Shown piece after piece: positions 1 through 5,839 of a DNA stretch of 8,901 bases; within the stretch, counting starts at the first letter, position 1, and each line of letters opens with the position of its first letter. The stretch is from an uncultured Gemmatimonadaceae bacterium (lineage in GTDB: Bacteria > Gemmatimonadota > Gemmatimonadetes > Gemmatimonadales > Gemmatimonadaceae). The notes beneath the pieces are model-generated. The model was not told where the DNA came from. It ran no database searches and saw only the letters and a list, made by a program, of their open reading frames with translations. The translations under genes were made by a program, and so were the position numbers. The DNA is taken from positions 1 through 8,901 of the forward strand of contig CATPBD010000046.1 of assembly GCA_955652265.1 (NCBI GenBank), written 5' to 3'.

Positions 1-1
1 C

Positions 2-847
2 GGACGCTCCTGGAACATCGATGGGTCCCTGGAGAGACCATTCGACAACGGCCTGTTCGTCAAGGCCGCCTACAACTATGGAGTCGCCAAGAACACGATC
101 GATCCCGGCAGCATTGCTTCAGGGTCGTGGAATGGCAATCCCATGGCAAACGATCCGAACAACCCCGGTCTCTCCTACTCGGCCAATTCTCCAGGCGGCA
201 GGTTCTTCCTCGCGACATCGTGGCGCAAGGAATATTTCAGCTTTGGAGGGACGACGCTGTCTCTGTTCTTCGACGCCCACACGAACGGCAATACCAGCTA
301 CACGTTCGCGAACGACATGAACGGTGACGGAGTCACCAATGACCTGATCTACATTCCCCGCAATATCTCGGAAATGAATTTCCGGCAGTTCTGCGTCCCC
401 GCGTCATGCGCAGGAACGGCGAGGGTATTTACCGCCGCTGATCAAGCAACCGCTTTTGAGGCGTTCATACAGCAGGACGATTACTTGAAAAGTCACCGCG
501 GCCAGTACGCGCAGCGAAATGCGCTCTTCTTCCCGTGGGTCAAGCGGGCTGATTTCAGCATCCAGCAGGACGTGTTTACTGACTTTGCTCGGAGACGCAA
601 CAGCTGGCAGATCAGAGCCGACATCGTGAATGTCGGAAACCTTCTGAACAAGCACTGGGGAATCGGCCAGCGTATTGTCGGTGGAAACGCGCAAATCCTG
701 ACCAACGCCGGCGCTGATGCTCTGGGAAGAGCGACCTACCAGCTGAAGGTCGTCAACAACGAGCTTATCAATAAAACGTTCGAGCCCACTGCCTTAAGAA
801 CCGATGTTTTCGAAATTCAACTCGGGTTCAGGTATACGTTCAACTAA
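2..847 (+). CDS. TonB-dependent receptor, Oar-like, C-terminal part (5' end outside window)
   Basis: This is the C-terminal 281 residues of an outer-membrane beta-barrel receptor; the frame is already open at the left edge and ends in TAA at 845-847. The sequence alternates short aromatic-rich strands with polar loops. It holds the NGDG..NDLIYIPRN loop (about residues 107-120) and a late segment running QDDYLKSHRGQYAQRNA, then a NLLNKHWGIGQR stretch. Both are typical of large TonB-dependent receptors with an N-terminal carboxypeptidase-regulatory-like domain (Oar type). The last strand, FEIQLGFRYTFN, is an amphipathic aromatic barrel strand, although the final residue is Asn rather than the usual Phe. 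Two cysteines at residues 131 and 136 (CVPASC) could form a small extracellular loop disulfide. The plug, TonB box and signal peptide are not visible, so the substrate cannot be named. A strong terminator follows 50 bases downstream, so this is the last gene of its transcript. Confidence 0.9.
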   Translation, partial: GRSWNIDGSLERPFDNGLFVKAAYNYGVAKNTIDPGSIASGSWNGNPMANDPNNPGLSYSANSPGGRFFLATSWRKEYFSFGGTTLSLFFDAHTNGNTSYTFANDMNGDGVTNDLIYIPRNISEMNFRQFCVPASCAGTARVFTAADQATAFEAFIQQDDYLKSHRGQYAQRNALFFPWVKRADFSIQQDVFTDFARRRNSWQIRADIVNVGNLLNKHWGIGQRIVGGNAQILTNAGADALGRATYQLKVVNNELINKTFEPTALRTDVFEIQLGFRYTFN

Positions 848-896
848 GCGCTGCGGGCCCAACGCGATCAGCTAACGGCCGGAGCACTGCGTAGGG

Positions 897-930
897 ATGC
901 CGGCGGGATATATCCCGCCGGCATTCTTTT
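897..930 (+). terminator. Rho-independent terminator after the TonB-dependent receptor gene
   Basis: A perfect 12-bp stem (897-908 paired with 913-924, core GCCGGCGGGA/TCCCGCCGGC) closes on a 4-base TATA loop. The tail TCTTTTGT follows at once. No A-tract precedes the stem, so it should act only on rightward transcription. It lies 49 bases after the receptor stop codon and about 20 bases before the ATG of the next gene. Confidence 0.88.
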
Positions 931-949
931 GTCCCACGAACTCAACTAC

Positions 950-1552
950 ATGTCGGCGATAGACCTATCCAGCTACTTCGGCTTGGCGGCGATGACGCTG
1001 CTCACTCTCAACATCCTGATTGGCCTGGTGATGTCCGTGAAGTACAACCCGGTCAGGAACTGGCCGCACCGGCGCATCAACACCTTCAAGATCCACAACT
1101 GGACCGCCTACATCGCGCTGTCCGTTGCCGCCATCCACCCCGTAATCATCCTCTTCTCGCGCACGGCGAAATTCACGCTCATCGATATCCTCTACCCGGT
1201 GAACGCGCCCAAGCAGCCGTGGATCAATGTGCTGGGGGCGCTCGCTCTCTATACTCTCTCGTTCGTCGTCGTGACTTCATACTTCCGACTGGAGCTGGGC
1301 CGAAAGAACTGGAAGACATTGCACTTCACGGCCTATGGAACCGCGGCGCTGTTTTACGTGCATGGGATTCTTGCCGATCCCACTCTCAAGGATGCGCCGA
1401 TCGACTTTCTCGATGGGGAGAAGGTGTACGTCGAGCTCTGCATGCTGCTCGTGATATTGGCCGCGGGCCTCAGAATACGCTGGCAGCTGCGGCAGCCACC
1501 GCCGCGTGTTCACCGTCCGAAATCTGGACTAGCTAGAAAATCCTTACGTTGA
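950..1552 (+). CDS. Ferric-reductase/NOX-like transmembrane cytochrome b domain protein
   Basis: This 200-residue integral inner-membrane protein has about five hydrophobic helices (near residues 8-30, 51-69, 94-111, 126-141 and 159-176). It carries four histidines in the arrangement that binds two stacked b haems in the ferric-reductase-like domain: H49/H63 (13 residues between) and H125/H138 (12 between). That is the spacing of NADPH oxidases and ferric reductases. No FAD- or NAD-binding domain follows, so it would need a partner or a quinone as electron donor, as in MsrQ (YedZ)-type proteins. The tail after residue 180 is basic and Pro-rich. The start is uncertain. ATG 950 is preferred because it sits just before the first helix and clear of the terminator; an in-frame TTG at 929 would add seven residues but lies inside the terminator T-tract. 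No Shine-Dalgarno sequence is seen at either. The electron acceptor is unknown. Confidence 0.8.
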   Translation: MSAIDLSSYFGLAAMTLLTLNILIGLVMSVKYNPVRNWPHRRINTFKIHNWTAYIALSVAAIHPVIILFSRTAKFTLIDILYPVNAPKQPWINVLGALALYTLSFVVVTSYFRLELGRKNWKTLHFTAYGTAALFYVHGILADPTLKDAPIDFLDGEKVYVELCMLLVILAAGLRIRWQLRQPPPRVHRPKSGLARKSLR

Positions 1553-2414
1553 TGTAGCGCTTCGGATTCTTCTTGATGTCGGCGATGAGCGAGTCCATCC
1601 GCTGGAGCAGTCGGCGGACGTCGTTGTAGGCCCCAGGGTCATTCAGCAGCTTAGCAGCGCTGCCATTTCCGCTGTCCACTTTGGCGATTATCACATCGAG
1701 CTTGCCGGAAGTCTCCTTGAGCTGAGTGCTCATCTCCGCCATGTTCGCGCTCGCCGCGCGAAGATTCTTGACCGTCGAGTCCACTTTTGTCGGATCGATC
1801 GCTCCCGTCGCCCGTCGCAGCGATGTCAGAGTCGCGGACAATTGTGCCGACTGATCCTCTGCGATTGATGCGAATTCACTAACCAGACGATTTGTCGACG
1901 CGATTGCATTCCGCATGTCTCGAATCCCGCCAGCGGCGACCAGCTCGTTCTGCAACGCGGATGTGATGGTGTTAACCGACTTTGCGATCGAGTCAGCCTT
2001 GCTCGTGAGCTCGGCGATCCCCGGCGTCGATGGTCCTACCGGAACTGTGTCGCTGGACCTGAATGAGCGCGGGTCGGGTCTCGAAGGCGTCAACGCCACC
2101 GCCTGATCGCCGAAGATGCCATTCGGAATTACGGCGGCCTTGCTCGTCACCGGCACTTTGTAGTGATTCTGGATCCTTAGCGTCGTGACCAGAATTCCAT
2201 CCTGATGCAGATCGACCTGGTCAACGTACCCGACATTCACACCGACCAGGAGCACGGGCTGCCCCTGCTTGAGACCGGCGCCCCACGGAAACTTCGCGTA
2301 GAGCGGATAGCCCTTCGACAACCCGCCGCGCGCGAGCCAGAGCGACCCGAGCACTGTAACCACGATCGCCACGGTCACGACCAGTCCAACCAGAACTTCG
2401 TCTCTTGTCTTCAT
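1533..2414 (-). CDS. mlaD: MlaD-family MCE-domain protein (phospholipid transporter substrate-binding subunit)
   Basis: This 293-residue protein is anchored by one N-terminal helix (residues 7-28), followed by an MCE domain at about 36-112. The domain shows the VGVNVGYVDQV strand and the hallmark VPVTSKAAVIPNGIFGDQAV segment (87-106). In the Mla system MCE subunits form a hexameric ring in the periplasm on top of the MlaE permease and channel lipid between membranes. After the MCE domain comes a long helical, Ser/Thr/Ala-rich region (about 130-280), longer than in the 183-residue E. coli MlaD. The protein ends in NPKRYINVRIF, a terminus I associate with long MCE proteins of FCB-group bacteria. 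The ATG (2414-2412) overlaps the mlaE stop as ATGA, with no good Shine-Dalgarno sequence, so coupled translation is likely. It is the last gene of the operon, and its 3' end overlaps the convergent haem-protein gene by 20 bp. No terminator is visible. Confidence 0.92.
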   Translation of the reverse strand: MKTRDEVLVGLVVTVAIVVTVLGSLWLARGGLSKGYPLYAKFPWGAGLKQGQPVLLVGVNVGYVDQVDLHQDGILVTTLRIQNHYKVPVTSKAAVIPNGIFGDQAVALTPSRPDPRSFRSSDTVPVGPSTPGIAELTSKADSIAKSVNTITSALQNELVAAGGIRDMRNAIASTNRLVSEFASIAEDQSAQLSATLTSLRRATGAIDPTKVDSTVKNLRAASANMAEMSTQLKETSGKLDVIIAKVDSGNGSAAKLLNDPGAYNDVRRLLQRMDSLIADIKKNPKRYINVRIF

Positions 2415-3175
2415 GCCTGGAGGTATGGGGCCAGCAGTAGCGCTGTGAGTGCATCCAGCACGAGAATCGCGACCGACGTCACAACAACTGCCTGTGCGGT
2501 GCTGCGTCCGACGCCCTCGGCGCCGACATTCGCAGTATAGCCCTCGTAGGAGCAGAAGAAGGCTATCGCGCCCCCGAATATAGTCGCCTTGATGACGCTA
2601 TACACTATCTGGAAAGGTGTGAACGACAGGCGGAGGCCTGCAGTGAAATCCGCGCTCGTCACATCCGTGGCTGTGATGGCGGTGAACATCGCAGTACCAA
2701 CGCCAACTGCATCGGCCAGTATCGTGAGCACCGGTAACATCACCAATGCTGCGATCAACCGCGGCACCACGAGATAGGCAATCGGGTCGTACGCCAGTGT
2801 CTCGAGCGCGTCGATCTGTTCCGTCACGCGCATCGTTCCGATCTCTGCGGTTATGCGCGCGCCCACCCGGCCGGTGAGCACCAATCCCGTCAGCAGCGGT
2901 CCCAGCTCGAGGATGATCGACTGGCGCGAGATCAGGCCGACCACCGACAGTTGCACGCCCCCGAATAACTGATAGCGGGTCTGGAACGCCGTCACCGCTC
3001 CGATGAATGCCGCCACGATCGCTGCGAGCGGAACCGAATCGACGCCAATGTTCCGCATCTGTCGGACGGTCTCGGGTCCGTATGTCGACGGATCTCTGAA
3101 CGCGCGGCCAATATCGCGCAGGAAATAACTCCACTCCCCAACCTTGCGAAAAGGGCTGAGTGGATCCCCGATCAA
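2411..3175 (-). CDS. mlaE: MlaE-family ABC transporter permease (phospholipid trafficking)
   Basis: This is the inner-membrane permease of an Mla/MCE lipid transporter. The family-defining block lies at residues 90-127, reading ELGPLLTGLVLTGRVGAR and then ITAEIGTMRVTEQIDALETL. About five hydrophobic helices surround it. I place the start at TTG 3175, which overlaps the lptG stop as TTGA and gives 254 residues, close to the 260 of E. coli MlaE. An upstream in-frame ATG at 3235 would add a polar 20-residue extension (MAAEHHIRRGG...) lying wholly inside lptG and unlike the family. The downstream partner mlaD is coupled by ATGA. The ATPase MlaF, which must bind this permease, is not encoded between mlaE and mlaD or anywhere else in the window. 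The family call is secure; the exact start is inferred. Confidence 0.93.
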   Translation of the reverse strand: MIGDPLSPFRKVGEWSYFLRDIGRAFRDPSTYGPETVRQMRNIGVDSVPLAAIVAAFIGAVTAFQTRYQLFGGVQLSVVGLISRQSIILELGPLLTGLVLTGRVGARITAEIGTMRVTEQIDALETLAYDPIAYLVVPRLIAALVMLPVLTILADAVGVGTAMFTAITATDVTSADFTAGLRLSFTPFQIVYSVIKATIFGGAIAFFCSYEGYTANVGAEGVGRSTAQAVVVTSVAILVLDALTALLLAPYLQA

Positions 3176-4257
3176 GTTCTTACGCGCGCGAAGAGTATGA
3201 CTCCCACCACGCCGAATATGATGCTCGGCAGCCACGCTGCCAAATCTGCCGGGATCATTCCTTTGCCACCGATGCCCTTTGTGAGCTGAATGAGCATCAG
3301 AAAAATGACCGTCGTCGCGAGACTCAGGCCGACTCCGTAGGCCGCGCCGCCGCGCTGGGTGCTCGTCGCCAGCGGCGCGCCGAAGAGAAGAATCACGATG
3401 CAGGTAACGGGGATCGCGATCTTGAGCATCCGCTCTACTCGAAGCTCATTCACCTCCGCGCCCGATCGCTCCATCGACGTGATGAATCGCCCCAGCTCGC
3501 GGAACCCCATGTCGGTCGGAGCTTTCTGGGCCAGAGTGAGCTGTTTGGGCGGTTCGGTAAAATGCCGATCCACCAGCGAGTCGAAGCTGAAGGTCAGGTT
3601 TTGCATCGAGTCGGTGAGAAGATGCATCGCACCCTTCTGCAATAGCCATCCCTTTCCGTTCCGATACTTCGCCGTGTTGGACGCGATCGCATACGAGGGA
3701 TAGTCAGGTCCGTTTCCTTTGCGCTCGATCATCATTCCTTCAATCGACGGGTCGACGAGATGCAGCGCACCGATCTTGTACACTCGCCCGCGATCAGCGG
3801 CATAGGCGAAGTTGTAGCGATCGGAACTGGGATTGATCTTGCTCACTTCCAGAGTATCCAGTCTCTTCTTGTTCGTCAGCGGTGCGAGCTCGCCGAGAAT
3901 CAGTCCGAGCACGGTCGCGATGATGGCTCCGACAAATATCGGAGCAATGAAGCGGTAGAAGCTGATTCCCGATGCCTTCGCGGCGGTGATCTCCGAGTGG
4001 CGGGTGAGTGCGCCAATCGAGAATACCGTCGCGAACAGGACTGCCGCCGGAAGAACCATGAACATCGAGTCCGGCAGCCAGTACAGATAACTGAGCGCGA
4101 TTCGGCCGGCGCTCAGATTCTGGCTTAGGTACTTGTCGAGATTGTCCGTGAGATCGATGATGTTGACGAGAATCGGAAATCCGAGCGCCGTCGTGACGAA
4201 GATCTTCCAAAACTCAGTAAACACGTAGCGGTCAAGCGCCCGCACCATTCTGCTCAA
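3172..4257 (-). CDS. lptG: LptG-like LPS export permease (YjgP/YjgQ family)
   Basis: This 361-residue permease is one of the pair that, with LptF and the ATPase LptB, extracts lipopolysaccharide from the inner membrane and passes it to LptC/LptA. It has the family layout. Three N-terminal helices (about 15-37, 55-83, 101-124) come first, then a periplasmic beta-jellyroll domain (about 148-235). Three C-terminal helices follow (about 280-297, 306-327, 336-357). The cytoplasmic segment HSEITAAKASGISFYR (87-102) matches the coupling-helix region that docks on LptB. The LFGAPLATSTQRGGAAYGVG block (291-310) is also typical. Length equals the usual 360. The TTG start at 4257 overlaps the lptF stop as TTGA and has a purine-rich GAGAGAG stretch upstream; ATG 4248 (three residues shorter) is an alternative. 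Assignment as LptG rather than LptF rests on order and size, so the pair could be swapped. Confidence 0.92.
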   Translation of the reverse strand: MSRMVRALDRYVFTEFWKIFVTTALGFPILVNIIDLTDNLDKYLSQNLSAGRIALSYLYWLPDSMFMVLPAAVLFATVFSIGALTRHSEITAAKASGISFYRFIAPIFVGAIIATVLGLILGELAPLTNKKRLDTLEVSKINPSSDRYNFAYAADRGRVYKIGALHLVDPSIEGMMIERKGNGPDYPSYAIASNTAKYRNGKGWLLQKGAMHLLTDSMQNLTFSFDSLVDRHFTEPPKQLTLAQKAPTDMGFRELGRFITSMERSGAEVNELRVERMLKIAIPVTCIVILLFGAPLATSTQRGGAAYGVGLSLATTVIFLMLIQLTKGIGGKGMIPADLAAWLPSIIFGVVGVILFARVRT

Positions 4258-5831
4258 GCCGCTGCTCTCTCAGGCTGGATTACCGGTTTCTTCCTGCCCA
4301 CCTTCGAGCGAGCCCATCCGCGATTCGAATCGAACATCTCCCTCATATCCCCGCCACGCGCCGTGCTTCCCTCCTTGCCCATTTTTGCGAGCATCACGAG
4401 CGCAATCATTCCGAAAATGACGTTTGCCATCCACATTGACGCGACTGCGGGCATTAGTCCGCGCTTGCCCAGTGACTCGCCCGCGATAAGGCACACGTAA
4501 TAGAGTGCGAACACGAACAAGCTTACCCCAATCGTGAGTCCCACTCCACCGCGTGGGAATCGCAGCGCGATCGGGGCGCCCAGAAGCACGAACACGAAGC
4601 ACGCGACGGCCAGCGCAAACTTCTTGTGTATCTCGACGCCATAGGCATTCATCATCTGGGAGCTGTCGTCGAGTCTGACGCGCAGAGCCTCGATAGTGGC
4701 GAGGTCCTGGGCGGTCTGAGGATAATTCGATTGAATCGTCAGCGGTGCCTGCGTTCCGGACGTCCGAGGGGGGGGCAGAACCGTCTTCGCCGGCGGCTGA
4801 ATCTGTGGTATCGCTTTGGTGCTCGTCGACGAGACCGTTTGGGCATGGGCCGACTTGGGCGCCAGCAGCCCGGTTGCCTTGCAGTACAGGCGGCCCAGCC
4901 CTATATCCCACGGCTCACTCGGATCTTCGTTCAGCACTTCCTTGCTCAATTTCGCCTTCGCCTTCCGGAGTGATGCGAGCGTTTTCTCATATTCCTTGCG
5001 CGCCAGCTCGTGATCCCTACGGGCCCTTTCCTGAGCTGCCTGCATCTCGCACACAGTCATCTCACGATCGCTCTTGTACGTGTCAGCGGTGGTCTTCTGA
5101 AACTGGTTGCCCACGCCGCGGACCCGAATCAGATCGATGTTGAAGTACAACCGCTGCAACTCGTCGGGGTTGTTCGTCGGAACATCCTGCATATTGCCGT
5201 TGTAGAGCGTGAGCTCGAGGTCGGTCATCCCCTTGCTCATGCCCATGGTGCCACTGTCAGCGTAGATGGTACGTCGACGCGTTGGGTCGGACATGTCGTA
5301 GATCGTCACTTCGCGCATCAGATTCGAAGCCTCGTCGAGGTGACCCGCGCGCAGATAGAATTTCCCGGGGCTCACTTCGTTGATCACCTGCTCGCGCAAA
5401 CCGAACGTCGGCTTCTTCTGCGCGATGTCGCGTTGCAGCGTCGCGAGCCGATGGTTCGATCTCGGGAGGACTTGATCGTTGAAGCCTACCATCACGAGAG
5501 TCACGCCCAGCGCTGCCCAAAGAACCGGCTTGAGCACACTGACCAGGCTCACCCCGCTCGCCTTTAATGCCGTGATTTCGTTCTCAGCCGCCAGTCGGCT
5601 GAACGCGTACAACGTCGCTACCAGGACCGCCATCGGAAGCGTCAGCGCGACAGTCAGCGGGATCGACAGCCCGAAGAACTCCGCGATGACAAGGGTCGGC
5701 AAACCCTTGCCGACCAGCTCCCCGAAGTGCTTGCCGATGTACTGCAGCAAGAGGATCGAAGTAAGCGATGTGAGGGCAAAGGTAAGCGGACCGAGATGTT
5801 CCTTTAGAACGTAGCGGTGCAGTATCTTCAC
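4254..5831 (-). CDS. lptF: LptF-like LPS export permease with a long coiled-coil/Pro-rich insertion
   Basis: This is the first gene of the operon and the other YjgP/YjgQ permease of the LPS exporter. N-terminal helices lie at about 14-33, 42-78 and 98-118. The AAENEITALKASGVSL coupling segment is at 81-96, and a periplasmic jellyroll runs through about 140-245. The C-terminal helices contain GAPIALRFPRGGVGLTIG (419-436) and GESLGKRGLMPAV (451-463). At 525 residues it is about 160 longer than E. coli LptF. The excess is mainly between the jellyroll and the C-terminal helices: a charged coiled-coil-like stretch (about 262-302), then a Ser/Thr/Pro/Gln-rich linker (about 327-376). A basic cytoplasmic tail of about 35 residues is added. 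I chose GTG 5831 because the protein then begins MKILHRYVLKEHLGPL, as usual in the family. ATG codons at 5903 and 5891 would add a Cys/Arg-rich leader overlapping the divergent gene. No Shine-Dalgarno sequence precedes GTG 5831. Confidence 0.92.
   Translation of the reverse strand: MKILHRYVLKEHLGPLTFALTSLTSILLLQYIGKHFGELVGKGLPTLVIAEFFGLSIPLTVALTLPMAVLVATLYAFSRLAAENEITALKASGVSLVSVLKPVLWAALGVTLVMVGFNDQVLPRSNHRLATLQRDIAQKKPTFGLREQVINEVSPGKFYLRAGHLDEASNLMREVTIYDMSDPTRRRTIYADSGTMGMSKGMTDLELTLYNGNMQDVPTNNPDELQRLYFNIDLIRVRGVGNQFQKTTADTYKSDREMTVCEMQAAQERARRDHELARKEYEKTLASLRKAKAKLSKEVLNEDPSEPWDIGLGRLYCKATGLLAPKSAHAQTVSSTSTKAIPQIQPPAKTVLPPPRTSGTQAPLTIQSNYPQTAQDLATIEALRVRLDDSSQMMNAYGVEIHKKFALAVACFVFVLLGAPIALRFPRGGVGLTIGVSLFVFALYYVCLIAGESLGKRGLMPAVASMWMANVIFGMIALVMLAKMGKEGSTARGGDMREMFDSNRGWARSKVGRKKPVIQPERAAA
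4768..4775 (-). repeat. Homopolymer of eight C (coding strand) inside lptF
   Basis: Eight consecutive G on the + strand encode part of the Leu-Pro-Pro-Pro-Arg segment of the LptF linker. A tract this long can slip in replication. Gain of one C would move translation into another frame that stays open to a stop at 4272-4270, replacing the C-terminal helices with an Arg-rich tail. Whether the length varies in nature cannot be seen from one sequence. Confidence 0.9.
5823..5828 (+). promoter_or_regulatory. Candidate -10 element (TATCTT) for the SprA-like gene
   Basis: TATCTT matches TATAAT at four of six positions and ends 6 bases before GTG 5835, so the transcript could be leaderless. It mirrors the candidate on the other strand. 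No clear -35 box is visible. Weak on sequence alone. Confidence 0.25.
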
Positions 5832-5839
5832 AGAGTGAA
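5827..5839. promoter_or_regulatory. Interrupted palindrome spanning both divergent start codons
   Basis: The sequence TTCAC-AGA-GTGAA has perfect 5-bp arms around a 3-base spacer. The left arm contains the complement of the lptF GTG start (5831-5829) and the right arm contains the GTG start of the divergent SprA-like gene (5835-5837). A dimeric regulator bound here would cover both starts. The symmetry could equally be a chance result of two GTG-Ala/Lys-type starts facing each other, since GTGAA is simply GTG followed by an AA-starting codon on each side. Confidence 0.4.

Noticed and set aside
1531..1538. Short palindrome near the mlaD stop considered as a terminator core
   Set aside because: The stem is only a few A/T-G/C pairs with no supporting T-tract or longer arms, so it cannot be supported as a terminator.
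2419..2448. GGAGGT directly followed by ATG on the + strand
   Set aside because: There is no spacing between the ribosome-site-like bases and the ATG, and the frame closes after seven codons. It is the complement of the mlaE 3' end.
3160..3645. A 161-codon + strand frame antisense to lptG
   Set aside because: It is a charged, His/Arg-rich translation with no motif, fully antisense to a well-supported permease gene.
4270..4911. A 213-codon minus-strand frame within lptF
   Set aside because: It is not an independent gene: Arg/Gly/Asp-rich, no helices, same strand but shifted by one base from lptF. It matters only as the landing frame if the C8 tract gains a base.
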